Below, piece after piece: positions 18,140 to 26,476 of a stretch of 64,000 nt of DNA (positions within the stretch are counted from its first letter, which is position 1; each line of letters begins with the position of its first letter). Under the pieces are notes generated by a model. It saw nothing but the letters and a program-made list of their open reading frames with translations. It was not told where the DNA came from and searched no databases. Source of the DNA: GWF2-50-93 sp049297395 (GTDB lineage Bacteria > Verrucomicrobiota > Lentisphaeria > Victivallales > GWF2-50-93). The translations under genes were made by a program, and so were the position numbers. The stretch covers positions 1 to 64,000 of the forward strand of contig JBAQUG010000221.1 in the NCBI GenBank assembly GCA_049297395.1, in the 5' to 3' direction.

Positions 18140-18482
18140 AAGACTTCAGATAATAGAGGAAAAGCGAAAAGGCGTCAATATCCTGCGAATCAGGAATACG
18201 GTGCTGCTTGAACCGCAGGCTGCCGATGAAATGACGAAAATCCTTTCTGATGCATTTGATTCAGGATCGCTGAAAGTCATTATAAACATCGCAAACGTGA
18301 CAAGGATGTCAAGCCTGTTTTTCCGGTCCTTCATCATCGCCGGGAAAAAAGCCAAGGAGAAAAATGCCGTCATGATCTTCTGCAATGTTTCTCCGACAAT
18401 CAAAGCCGGTTTTGACATGATGGGGCTCGGAGCCTACTTCAAGATCTACCCTGAAGAGTCAAATGCCCTTGATAACATTTAG
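18132..18482 (+). CDS. STAS-domain anti-sigma factor antagonist
   Basis: A 116-residue SpoIIAA/RsbV-like protein. The segment NVTRMSSLFFRSFI aligns with the usual VxxxSSxGLRxL phosphoserine loop, and the second serine is the likely phosphorylation site. Its partner is the upstream kinase. The gene ends at the edge of the MITE-like element. The TAG stop spans the junction: TA comes from the duplicated TTA and G from the terminal repeat. Removing the element and one TTA regenerates the same stop from the right flank, so the insertion did not alter the protein. Confidence 0.85.
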   Translation: MAERLQIIEEKRKGVNILRIRNTVLLEPQAADEMTKILSDAFDSGSLKVIINIANVTRMSSLFFRSFIIAGKKAKEKNAVMIFCNVSPTIKAGFDMMGLGAYFKIYPEESNALDNI

Positions 18483-18637
18483 GGTCCGCTAAAAAATAAC
18501 TTGGGTATTTGCTGGCGAAGATTTCGGATGGATTATCATGGTGCGAAAGAGGAACATATCTAAAGATATTTGACGATTGAGCAACGTGATAAGCGGCCGG
18601 AAGAACGCCAGCCCCTTGGGACGTGAATCCATGCATT

Positions 18638-18678
18638 GTACGTATTCAGTAAACTACTCTTGTTTACTGAATCCGTAC
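18638..18678. repeat. Class B 41-bp palindrome
   Basis: Left arm GTACGTATTCAGTAAAC, short loop TACTCTT, right arm GTTTACTGAATCCGTAC; one mismatch. Located inside the MITE-like element. Confidence 0.65.
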
Positions 18679-18723
18679 TCCAAATAAAATATGAGGAACT
18701 GTTCATTTCGCGTTTTATTAGAT

Positions 18724-18764
18724 GTAAAGATTCACTGAACGAACATGGTTCAGTGAATCTTTAC
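18724..18764. repeat. Class A 41-bp palindrome with compensatory change
   Basis: Left arm GTAAAGATTCACTGAAC, loop GAACATG, right arm the exact complement. Compared with copies at 36954 and 43527 (GTAAATATT), the T-to-G change on the left is matched by A-to-C on the right, so pairing is preserved. Confidence 0.7.
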
Positions 18765-18824
18765 CGCCTGTATCTCCCGTCAAATGCCCAAGTTATTTTT
18801 TAGCGGGCCCTTAGTTCATGACAA

Positions 18825-19390
18825 TCAATATCTTGCAATGGTTTCTAGGATTAGATCGTATGTTCTTTCCGTCTGGGACAGCATGAACTTGTAATACTTC
18901 TTTTCATTGCCCTGGACTGTCTTAGGCACAGGATCAGGCATAACCTGCTGGAAATTGCTACGGTAGCCATGGCAGCTGCTGTAGTCCATCTTATATTTCG
19001 AATTCATCCATTGCTCGGTCAGGATTTTTTTCGAAAGGTCTTCGCGTGAGGCCTTGTTGCCAGGAAGCTCCATGGGACAGGATCACGTCGTATTTCGAGC
19101 TGCTGACCGGCTTGATGGAAAGATCATACCTTTTGTTCTGGGAATCCAAGGCATAGCACTTGCTCATGTCGAAATGGGGGGCCGGTGAAACCCTCGAAAT
19201 AGAAACCATGCAGGCTGAAGCCCTGGGGATTGATTGCAACCTGGTAGACGACGGTCGCCTTGCCGTCGGGCTGCGGTGAAAGCGACACCTCGGCGAACTC
19301 CCAGTCTATCGCCATGGATGCCACGGCTGTGGACACCAAAAGCAGGAACGACAGCAATATTTTACCGATGATTGGAAATTTTGAATTCAT
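18825..19390 (-). pseudogene. Secreted protein of unknown family, two frameshifts
   Basis: Three overlapping minus-strand frames read as one protein if one C is removed from each of two C-runs, near 19180 (GGCCCCCCAT on the coding strand) and near 19077 (TGTCCCATGG). The joined protein is about 188 residues: signal peptide (ILLSFLLLVSTAVASMA), then a beta-rich segment (SLSPQPDGKATVVYQVAINP), then a charged C-terminus ending RTYDLILETIARY. Both lesions are single-base C insertions in homopolymers, so a sequencing error is possible. It ends 12 bp from the MITE target duplication. I do not recognise the family. Confidence 0.55.
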
Positions 19391-19427
19391 AGCTTAAAGA
19401 TAAGACGTTATCAATTGAAAGTCAAAA

Positions 19428-19736
19428 TCATAGTTTTGAAGTCGCCGATATTTCACCCATGTCTATTTTCATTTTGAAATTCCTGACGGTCAGAATTTCG
19501 ATCCCCTTGTCGGCAATCTGATAAATGATCCTGTAATTTCCATGTATTATTTCCCGGATTGCGGAATTATTGATTTCAGGAACAATCCGTCCGCTTTCCG
19601 GAAAAGCTTCAAGCCGTTTGACGGAGTTGAAAATCTTCCTGACCCACTTTACGGCCTCGGCGCTGCTGTCCTGAGAAATATATGAAGCTGTCTCAGCTAC
19701 TCTGTCAATTGCCAGTGGAGACCAGGTTATCTTCAT
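19428..19736 (-). CDS. RelE/ParE-family toxin
   Basis: A 102-residue protein with the ParE/RelE pattern: ITWSPLAIDRVAETASYISQ at the start, PESGRIVPE in the middle and REIIHGNYRIIYQI plus LTVRNFKM at the end. Family members are mRNA interferases (RelE) or gyrase inhibitors (ParE); REI-x-GNYRIIY is nearer to ParE. It overlaps the antitoxin gene by 4 bp, antitoxin first. Confidence 0.88.
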   Translation of the reverse strand: MKITWSPLAIDRVAETASYISQDSSAEAVKWVRKIFNSVKRLEAFPESGRIVPEINNSAIREIIHGNYRIIYQIADKGIEILTVRNFKMKIDMGEISATSKL

Positions 19737-20014
19737 GACACGATCTTATCCATGACGGTCTTTAACGCGGATTCATGGGACATCCCCTTTCCGTCTGCAA
19801 ACTGTTTTCTCGCTGTTCCAATATCATCCACGAGTTCAAGATGTTCGATGAGATCCTCGTATTCGTCAACCCCGAGAAGGACAGCAGCTGACTTTCCGTG
19901 CTGTGTCACTACAATCGGACGCCTTGTCATTTTGACTTTGTTTATCAGTCCGGTTGCATTGGCCCTGAACTTAGACAAGGGATAGACATCCTCATTTAAA
20001 AGTATCCTGTTCAT
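19733..20014 (-). CDS. Phd/YefM-family antitoxin
   Basis: A 93-residue antitoxin from ATG 20014; an upstream TTG at 20041 would add nine residues. The Phd/YefM DNA-binding fold is in YPLSKFRANATGLINKV and the strand RPIVVTQHGKSAAVLLGVDE. The C-terminus should wrap the toxin. The upstream palindrome at 20036 is the natural autoregulatory operator. Confidence 0.88.
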   Translation of the reverse strand: MNRILLNEDVYPLSKFRANATGLINKVKMTRRPIVVTQHGKSAAVLLGVDEYEDLIEHLELVDDIGTARKQFADGKGMSHESALKTVMDKIVS

Positions 20015-20035
20015 AAGATTTTTCTCGCTTATATC

Positions 20036-20051
20036 GTACAATTATTTGTAC
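20036..20051. promoter_or_regulatory. Candidate antitoxin operator
   Basis: GTACAA (20036-20041), centre TTAT, TTGTAC (20046-20051) is a perfect inverted repeat just upstream of the antitoxin start, where Phd/YefM complexes usually bind. Confidence 0.5.
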
Positions 20052-20127
20052 ATAATATTGCACCAAATAAAGATTTTTCAAAAAAATAATAAAATTTTCT
20101 TTTCCCGGCTTGCATCGCCGTGTTATA

Positions 20128-20151
20128 TGTGTATTATTACACTAATACACA
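20128..20151. promoter_or_regulatory. Palindromic operator abutting the GntR start codon
   Basis: TGTGTATTA (20128-20136), centre TTACAC, TAATACACA (20143-20151) is a perfect inverted repeat ending at the base before the GntR ATG. YtrA-type regulators usually repress their own ABC operons, so this is a likely autoregulatory site. There is no Shine-Dalgarno. Confidence 0.65.
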
Positions 20152-20544
20152 ATGATTATAACAATTGACACGCACAGTGGAATGCCTATTTTCCGGCAGA
20201 TATTAGACCAGATAAGCCGGCAGATCCTGACTGGACAGCTCAAAACCGGCGAACAGCTGCCTCCTATCAGGGAATTCTCCGCCGAACTCAAGATAAATCC
20301 CATGACCCTCAGCAAGACCTACTCCATACTGGAATCGGAAGGCTACCTCGAAAGACGAAGAGGAATAGGACTTTTTGTGAAGAAGATGGAAACTTCAGAA
20401 AGTTCATCGGTCAAAACAGAACTCGCGGAGGAAATCCTCAAGACTGCGGCTGTCAATATTTCCCAGCTTGGAATCAATGAGGATACCGCCTTGAAGATTT
20501 TCTCCAGACACTACAGGAAATATAAAAGCAAAATGGAGGAGTGA
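20152..20544 (+). CDS. GntR-family regulator, YtrA type
   Basis: A 130-residue protein. It opens MIITIDTHSGMPIFRQI as YtrA regulators do, followed by the winged HTH (about 20-75; NPMTLSKTYSILESEGYLERRRG) and a short dimerisation tail. First gene of an operon with an ABC ATPase (4-bp gap) and a membrane protein. YtrA systems typically control export or envelope-stress ABC transporters. The start is fixed by homology although no ribosome-binding site precedes it. Confidence 0.9.
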   Translation: MIITIDTHSGMPIFRQILDQISRQILTGQLKTGEQLPPIREFSAELKINPMTLSKTYSILESEGYLERRRGIGLFVKKMETSESSSVKTELAEEILKTAAVNISQLGINEDTALKIFSRHYRKYKSKMEE

Positions 20545-20548
20545 TATC

Positions 20549-21454
20549 ATGACATCTCAGCCCATCGTGAAAATATCCGACCTTACTAAGAAATTCGGCA
20601 AAGTTGAAGCGTTGAAAAAAATAAACTTGGATATCCAGCCGGGAAGGATAATCGGACTGCTTGGAGAAAACGGAAGCGGCAAAAGTACACTCCTGCGCAA
20701 TATTGTCGGTCTTTATCTCCCCGACAGCGGCAGATGTGAGACGCTGGGGCAGTCCGCAAAGGATCTCGATGCGGAAACTCTTTCCAGGATAGGATATGTC
20801 CACCAGGACGGTGATCTCATCTCTTGGTTGAAGGTGTCAAATCTTATCGATTATGTGTCAAGCTATTACAAGAACTGGAACAAGGATCTGGTGGCTAAGT
20901 TTGTCAAGGACTTTGAAATACCCATGGACAGGAGAATCGGCGGACTGTCACCGGGGGAAAAGCAGAGGATTTCCATCCTGATTGCAATAGCATACGAGCC
21001 TGAACTCCTAATCCTCGACGAGCCTGCGGCGGCCCTTGATCCTCTTGCGAGAATGAAATTTCTTGATACCCTGATGGAATTCATACAGACCCCGAACAGG
21101 ACAATCATTATTTCCTCCCATATTCTCACTGATGTCGAGAAGATAATCGACCATGTCGTCCTGATGCACAGGGGCGGAATTATCCGCGACTGTGGGTTTG
21201 ATGAGCTCAAAGAGGAATTCATTAAACTGACATTATCTTCAACTTCACCAGAGTCTGGGCTGCCGGATGAAATTCCACTTGAAGGCGTTGTCTCATGCAA
21301 AAAGGACAAAAAACGGGCGGTTCTGACAGTAAAAAATATCGGCTCAGCCAAAATCCGCGAACTTGAGGATTCCCTGTCCTGCAAAATAGAATTGCGGCAT
21401 CTTTCCCTTGAAGAAATCTACAAGATAATAATGACTTTGGCCAAGGGGAAATGA
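20549..21454 (+). CDS. ABC transporter ATP-binding protein
   Basis: A 301-residue ATPase with Walker A GLLGENGSGKST (about residues 34-45), signature GLSPGEKQRI (about 132), Walker B LLILDEPAAALDP (about 150) and the switch histidine in IISSHIL. It overlaps the membrane protein by 4 bp. The pattern and the YtrA-type regulator suggest an ABC-2-type exporter. The substrate is unknown. Confidence 0.92.
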   Translation: MTSQPIVKISDLTKKFGKVEALKKINLDIQPGRIIGLLGENGSGKSTLLRNIVGLYLPDSGRCETLGQSAKDLDAETLSRIGYVHQDGDLISWLKVSNLIDYVSSYYKNWNKDLVAKFVKDFEIPMDRRIGGLSPGEKQRISILIAIAYEPELLILDEPAAALDPLARMKFLDTLMEFIQTPNRTIIISSHILTDVEKIIDHVVLMHRGGIIRDCGFDELKEEFIKLTLSSTSPESGLPDEIPLEGVVSCKKDKKRAVLTVKNIGSAKIRELEDSLSCKIELRHLSLEEIYKIIMTLAKGK

Positions 21455-22842
21455 CCATGAAACCGCTGATTAGAAATTTCAAACTGATTTTAAGCTCTTG
21501 GTTTGGATGGATGTATATAATTCTGTTTTTATTTGTAGCAGGATCACAATGTTCAATTTCTATTTTTCATGGTAAAACATCTGTTGGGGATTTGACATTC
21601 GCTATTTTAATAACGAATATCTGGGCAGGCATGTTCTTGTTTGTGCCCATAGTGGAATTGTTAAAGAAGCCTTTCACTTTCATGTTGCCGTCATTTATGA
21701 AGGAATCAAGGAAGTTCATTTTCACATCCGCCATAGTTTTCAACATTCTCTTTATGTTCCTAATTGTCTCCATTGTTCTAATCAGGGGAAGCATGACTGT
21801 CGGAGAACTTGCAAATGCCTGGATTCTCCTACCTACAGGGATTATGTTGCTTGTTGCCGTAGGCCACATGTTTTATAGAAGTTTTAAAATAGTAATGATC
21901 CCGTCTTTATTGTTCCTGATTTTCCCCCGCGAAGCCGCAAATATTTTAACGGTGTTTTATAATATTTCCATTGTTCGGTTTCCATTGTTGACGTTCCTGA
22001 TCGAACTTGCCTTTCTTTTTCTGCTTTGGGAAGCTTTTGATAAAAGAGATTTCCTGCGTAACGCCTATTTGTTCCTCAATAAGAAAAAGTCAGGATTTTA
22101 TAAAGAAGCCGAAAACTGTGAAGTTGAGCAATACTTTTTAAGTTGCCTCCAGAAATGTAGTATCTCTCGTATTAGAAATTCTCTTGGCGTGATATACGAA
22201 CTCCCTTTTTTCATCGGGATATCGTCAACGAAGAACATTGGAATATTTTTTGTCCTGTTGCCATTGCTGCTTTTTCCATTATTGGGATATCTCATGGAAA
22301 ATAAAAAGAATGATGACTATTTCTTTCCTATCATAATTCTTGCAGGCGTCGTATGCGGAGCTTGTACCCATCATCTGTTTAAATACAAATGTTTTTCAAC
22401 CTGTGCCAGAAAGGACAGAGCAGTATTAGTTCTTTCTGCAAGCCTTATGATAAGTGCGTTTTTATGTATTTACATTTTTGGACTTACGTATTTCATGTTT
22501 GCAATTTCCCCATATCTGCCGGAGATAAGGTATCAAGTGTATCTGTTTAGGTTTTCATGCCCGCTGAATTATACGATAGCCCTCTTTCCATTGTTCCTAT
22601 ATCCGCTTTTCGGGATATTGTCGCTGATTGCGAGAATAATCAGCCCTCAAAGTCAAATTGTTATAGAAGTGATGGCGTTATTCCTGTGTTTTATTGGTTT
22701 TTCCTTTTTTCAATTTAAATTTCCAGACGTAAAACAATTCGTCTATCTGTCTCCTGTGCTCTGGATTTTCTTCCTTATTCTACTGAATGCATATTATGCC
22801 TCTTCAGACCTTGCAGTCCAGGGCGAAGAAAAACTCCAGTAA
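21451..22842 (+). CDS. Integral membrane protein, probable ABC-2-type permease partner
   Basis: A 463-residue, strongly hydrophobic protein with about ten to twelve membrane segments, for example WMYIILFLFVAGSQC near residue 14 and VLWIFFLILLNAYY at the end. A hydrophilic cytoplasmic loop lies at about 200-240. No family motif is recognised. Overlap with the ATPase gene makes it the transporter's membrane subunit by context. Confidence 0.75.
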   Translation: MTMKPLIRNFKLILSSWFGWMYIILFLFVAGSQCSISIFHGKTSVGDLTFAILITNIWAGMFLFVPIVELLKKPFTFMLPSFMKESRKFIFTSAIVFNILFMFLIVSIVLIRGSMTVGELANAWILLPTGIMLLVAVGHMFYRSFKIVMIPSLLFLIFPREAANILTVFYNISIVRFPLLTFLIELAFLFLLWEAFDKRDFLRNAYLFLNKKKSGFYKEAENCEVEQYFLSCLQKCSISRIRNSLGVIYELPFFIGISSTKNIGIFFVLLPLLLFPLLGYLMENKKNDDYFFPIIILAGVVCGACTHHLFKYKCFSTCARKDRAVLVLSASLMISAFLCIYIFGLTYFMFAISPYLPEIRYQVYLFRFSCPLNYTIALFPLFLYPLFGILSLIARIISPQSQIVIEVMALFLCFIGFSFFQFKFPDVKQFVYLSPVLWIFFLILLNAYYASSDLAVQGEEKLQ

Positions 22843-22843
22843 A

Positions 22844-22871
22844 ATAAATTTTTCGAATACGAAAAATTTAT
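22844..22871. repeat. ATAAATTTT-family palindrome
   Basis: Arms ATAAATTTTTCG (22844-22855) and reverse complement (22860-22871), loop AATA; starts one base after the permease stop codon. Confidence 0.7.
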
Positions 22872-22890
22872 CATTCTTGCAATTCCATAG

Positions 22891-22932
22891 TTGACAATTA
22901 TATTTACTCTCCATTGACAATAGGTTGACAAT
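22891..22932 (+). promoter_or_regulatory. Three direct repeats TTGACAAT before an HTH-ATPase gene
   Basis: TTGACAAT at 22891, 22914 and 22925; the last overlaps the ATG at 22931. Spacings are 23 and 11 bp. They may be binding sites of the encoded HTH protein, or a TTGACA -35 box repeated by chance. Confidence 0.45.
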
Positions 22933-23974
22933 GGATATTAAAAGACAAATTATAAACAGGCTAAATGAGGCTGAATACCTGACAGGGCTTGAGCTTTGCA
23001 GGATTTTCAGCTTTTCAAGACAAGCATTGAACAAGCATGTCAAAGCCCTTGTTGAGGCGGGCAGTATCGTCAAGCAGGGAAGAACGAGAGGGGTCGTCTA
23101 TCAGATCAATTCCAAAGCAAAAAGAAGTTCAGCTGAAAAGCTTCAAAGGGTAATAAGTCTCCAGGGTACTCATGAAGACCAGGTGTTTGGAGAAATAAAC
23201 GCTGTCTTGAATGTCAAAAGGGCGGTCGACAAGAACATCTATGACATGCTCTATTATTCCTTCACTGAAATGCTCAACAATGCCATAGACCATTCCAACT
23301 CTGAAAAATGCCGGATATTCATATCCTTGGACAGATATAAGATAAAGTTCACCATCAGGGATTATGGAATTGGAATATTCAGTTCCATATATAAGAATCT
23401 CGGACTTCCGGATGAAAATTCGGCCATTGGAGAACTGATAAAGGGGAAGACGACGACAATGAAGGAACGTCATACTGGCGAGGGGATATTTTTTACATCG
23501 AAGCTGGGTGATATTGTTTCATTCAGATCTCATGGATTGAGTCTTGTCTTTGATAATATCAGACAGGATGTGTTCATTCAGAAAAAAAGGTTTACCGAAG
23601 GGACCGAGGTTAATTTTGAAATGAGCAGATTCACCAAGAAGAAGATTGATGAATGCTTCCGCCAATTTGCTCCTGAAGAATTTGACTACAAATTTGACAG
23701 GACTAGGATTCTGGTGAAGCTTTTCCATAAGGATTATGTATCCAGATCTGAGGCTAAAAGACTTATCTCCGGGCTTGACAAGTTCAAGGAGCTGGTTCTT
23801 GATTTCAAGGACGTAAATTCAATCGGACAGGGCTTCGCCGACGAGCTGTTCAGGGTCTTTATGACAGCCAATCCCGATATCAGGATGCACATCACGAATG
23901 CAGGAGAACCGGTCAGGATACTCCTCAGTCATGTGGTTGACAATAAGATTAACGGCAGGTTGACGATAGATTGA
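22931..23974 (+). CDS. HTH - GHKL ATPase - STAS-like (DUF4325) regulator
   Basis: A 347-residue protein. A winged HTH is at about 5-60 (LTGLELCRIFSFSRQALNKH). A GHKL ATPase domain is at about 95-225, with N-box FTEMLNNAIDHS, G1 box IRDYGIGIF and lid GEGIFFTSKLGD. A C-terminal STAS-like/DUF4325 domain is at about 255-347 (LVLDFKDVNSIGQGFADELF). It puts in one chain what the 17717/18132 pair does in two, with DNA binding added. I start at ATG 22931, not the TTG two codons earlier. The target genes are unknown; autoregulation is plausible. Confidence 0.8.
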   Translation: MDIKRQIINRLNEAEYLTGLELCRIFSFSRQALNKHVKALVEAGSIVKQGRTRGVVYQINSKAKRSSAEKLQRVISLQGTHEDQVFGEINAVLNVKRAVDKNIYDMLYYSFTEMLNNAIDHSNSEKCRIFISLDRYKIKFTIRDYGIGIFSSIYKNLGLPDENSAIGELIKGKTTTMKERHTGEGIFFTSKLGDIVSFRSHGLSLVFDNIRQDVFIQKKRFTEGTEVNFEMSRFTKKKIDECFRQFAPEEFDYKFDRTRILVKLFHKDYVSRSEAKRLISGLDKFKELVLDFKDVNSIGQGFADELFRVFMTANPDIRMHITNAGEPVRILLSHVVDNKINGRLTID

Positions 23975-23976
23975 CA

Positions 23977-24003
23977 ATAAAAATTCCGGAACGGAATTTT
24001 TAT
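23977..24003. repeat. ATAAATTTT-family palindrome
   Basis: Arms ATAAAAATTCCG (23977-23988) and reverse complement (23992-24003), loop GAA; three bases after the stop codon of the HTH-ATPase gene. Confidence 0.7.
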
Positions 24004-24094
24004 AGAAGATGTTTTTCCGCATTTTTCAGGATTGATTCCAATGAGTGGCGGACATCATCGGGATATCCGGACGTGAAATCGGAACCTGTTTTAT

Positions 24095-25189
24095 TTACCC
24101 ATTGTCAAATTCTCTTGAAACCTTAACCGCTTTTCCTGTACGGATGGATTCCCAGCAGGCGGCGCATGTGGCAACGATCTGAGCACCGTCGCGCACACCC
24201 ACCAGAGGTTTGCGATCGTTCAGGATGCAGTCCGCAAAATGCCGTGTGAATGACAGCACTTCGCCCGCATGGTCGGCGCTATTGCCGGCCGGGAGGATTT
24301 TTTCTTCCACCGGCGGCTTTCCGGTACCGTAATAATCGTAGACAATTCTATCGTTAAAAAGCGATGCCTTTGTGCCGTACAATCCGATGCCCACGCCGTG
24401 GAATGATCCAAGCCGCCACAGGTTCGGCGCATGCACCAGGTCAAAGGCCGCCATTATCCTGGCGGTAATCCCGCTGCGGTAGCGCAACGATATGATGAAG
24501 TTGTCCGGCTTGTCTTCGGGGTAGCGCGTTTCCAGTCCGCCGTGACTTCCATAAGCAAAGACCTCGTCGACCTCGCCGAGGCACCAGCGCAACAAATCCG
24601 CCGGATGGCAGGCGCCGCCATAGATATAGTCCTGCGGCATCTGATAGCGCCACGGCGATACATCGAGCACCGGACGCATGTCGTGTACATAATATGCTTC
24701 GGCAAGCATGACGCGTCCGATTTTGCCCGATGCCACCAGGTCGTGAATGGCAACGAACATTCCGTTCCAGCGCATGCTTTGCGCCACCAGAAGCTTCAGT
24801 CCGGTCTGGTCCACCAGCCGGACGATCTCCCTCGCTTCTTCGATCGACACGACCATCGGCTTGGTGACCATGACATGTTTTCCTGCGAGCAACGCAGCCC
24901 TGATCTGTTCGAAATGGTTCGGACAGGGCGAAAATATTCCGATGCAGTCGATATCCTTTCGTGCGAGCAGCGCCGCGTAGTCGCCGGTGATATATTCCAC
25001 CTTGTATTCCGCCGCCAGTTCCTTGAGCGGTTTCCCAACGGCGTAGCGATGATGACCTCGTTGAAAATCCGTGTCATAAATACCGTTCACGCGAATGTTG
25101 GTATCCGGATCGAGATTGACCTGCATCACCAGCGATCCCATCCCCGTACCCACGAGTCCTAGCCCGATCTTTTTGTCATTCCGTTTCAT
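24095..25189 (-). CDS. Gfo/Idh/MocA-family oxidoreductase
   Basis: A 364-residue protein. The N-terminal Rossmann fold starts GLGLVGTGMGS, the segment CPNHFEQIRAALLAGKHVMV precedes TKPM (the lysine of the usual EKP motif is kept), and a C-terminal substrate domain follows with HPADLLRWCLGEVDEVFAYG. Members reduce or oxidise sugars and inositols with NAD(P). Last gene of the minus-strand operon 31765-24095. The substrate is unknown. Confidence 0.88.
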   Translation of the reverse strand: MKRNDKKIGLGLVGTGMGSLVMQVNLDPDTNIRVNGIYDTDFQRGHHRYAVGKPLKELAAEYKVEYITGDYAALLARKDIDCIGIFSPCPNHFEQIRAALLAGKHVMVTKPMVVSIEEAREIVRLVDQTGLKLLVAQSMRWNGMFVAIHDLVASGKIGRVMLAEAYYVHDMRPVLDVSPWRYQMPQDYIYGGACHPADLLRWCLGEVDEVFAYGSHGGLETRYPEDKPDNFIISLRYRSGITARIMAAFDLVHAPNLWRLGSFHGVGIGLYGTKASLFNDRIVYDYYGTGKPPVEEKILPAGNSADHAGEVLSFTRHFADCILNDRKPLVGVRDGAQIVATCAACWESIRTGKAVKVSREFDNG

Positions 25190-25231
25190 TGCAAAACTCC
25201 TTTCTGTTTTATTTTGAGCGTTTATTCTCCA

Positions 25232-26440
25232 TTAATTCTGATGCGCATCTCCGAAATCTGGTACTGGCATCAGTTCTCCGCCCCGGACGGCTGACTCGTG
25301 CGCCACGAGTCCGGGGATGAGATATCTGGCGGCCTGCCAGACATTATTCGGCGGAATTGCACCGGTCACGCATGAAGAGATGAAATCATGTACCAGAAAC
25401 TGATGCGATCCGCTATGTCCGTTCCCAAGGCCGACAAATTCTTCTGGCAACAAATGGATTGGATGCACTTCGGACACCCCTTTGTGGGTGCCGTCTGAAG
25501 ATTGCACCTTCGCCATCAGTCCCTGGTCGCTACCGGCTGGAATATCTCTGCAGGAGAGCTGCTGCGAGACATCCCTGCAGGCCGCGCGATCCTTGGTCAC
25601 CCACATCTGGCCTCCTACCTGCTCTTCATAGCTCGCTTCGGTTCCATACATGCTCATGCCAACGGTTCCCGGATGTCCGATCCGGCGGAATTCGCTGATA
25701 CGCGCCATGCTGCCGTCCGACATCCGGCATAGCATGGTCTCGTTGCTGAACGGATTTTTCCAGACATTGTCCGTCCGTGCGTATAGGTTGTCAGGATGGC
25801 GGTCCACAAACCCCATGCCGGACACATGGGTGGCGTGCGCTCCCGTAACCGAGACGATCATGCTTGTCGAATGCGTCGGATAAAACATCGGCGGCATGCC
25901 GAAATACTTCTCCCAGTCTTTTCCATGCCTCCACTTCGCCACGTCATACATGCCGTGTACGTAGTCATGATAGTATTCCCCCTCGGCGTAGACAATGTGT
26001 CCAAAATCCCCCTTCCTGAACCGTTCCCGGCAGTAGATCGCACATGGATAGTAATAGCTGGTCTCAGCGATCATGTAGATCTTTCCGGTCGATTCCACTG
26101 TCTTTACCAGCGCCGTGATCTCCTCAAGCGAAATCGCCGATGGAACCGCCGAGTAGACATGCTTGCCCGCCTTGAGCGCCTGCACGGCCTGCGGTCCATG
26201 CAGGTGATGCTGGGTGATGATGGCAATCGCGTCGACATCCATTGCACAGAGCTTGTCAAGAGAGGGGCAGGTGTCGGAAATGGCGTGCTTCTTTGAATTC
26301 TCATCGAGTTTTTTCCGATCAAGATCGCACAGCACGACGTTTTCAACAAGCGGGTGCGCCTTGAAAAGAGGTATGAAACATTGTGCAAAAGCACCAACCC
26401 CCGCTATTCCAACTCGAATTTTATTGTTTTTTTTATTCAT
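25232..26440 (-). CDS. Gfo/Idh/MocA-family protein lacking the EKP lysine
   Basis: A 402-residue protein from ATG 26440, chosen because AAAGGA precedes it; an upstream TTG would add 12 residues. The Rossmann start is RVGIAGVGAFAQ. Where most members have EKP, this one reads AGKHVYSAVPSA, so the usual catalytic lysine is missing. The C-terminal half carries NLYARTDNVWKNPFSNETML and GMSMYGTEAS. It may be a specialised oxidoreductase or a non-catalytic paralogue. Fifth gene of the operon. Confidence 0.8.
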   Translation of the reverse strand: MNKKNNKIRVGIAGVGAFAQCFIPLFKAHPLVENVVLCDLDRKKLDENSKKHAISDTCPSLDKLCAMDVDAIAIITQHHLHGPQAVQALKAGKHVYSAVPSAISLEEITALVKTVESTGKIYMIAETSYYYPCAIYCRERFRKGDFGHIVYAEGEYYHDYVHGMYDVAKWRHGKDWEKYFGMPPMFYPTHSTSMIVSVTGAHATHVSGMGFVDRHPDNLYARTDNVWKNPFSNETMLCRMSDGSMARISEFRRIGHPGTVGMSMYGTEASYEEQVGGQMWVTKDRAACRDVSQQLSCRDIPAGSDQGLMAKVQSSDGTHKGVSEVHPIHLLPEEFVGLGNGHSGSHQFLVHDFISSCVTGAIPPNNVWQAARYLIPGLVAHESAVRGGELMPVPDFGDAHQN

Positions 26441-26476
26441 AGACTTTCCTTTCTTTGAATTGTTTACATTTCTCAA

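Larger units (their letters stand above)
18482..18810. mobile_element. MITE-like element with 30-bp terminal inverted repeats
   Basis: Ends are 18482-18511 (starting GGGTCCGCTAAAAAATAACT) and 18781-18810, which match as inverted repeats at 28 of 30 positions. TTA at 18479-18481 and 18811-18813 flank it as a probable 3-bp target duplication. The 329-bp element has no ORF and contains one class B and one class A palindrome, so it is non-autonomous. The transposase family that moves it is not identified. Confidence 0.75.
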
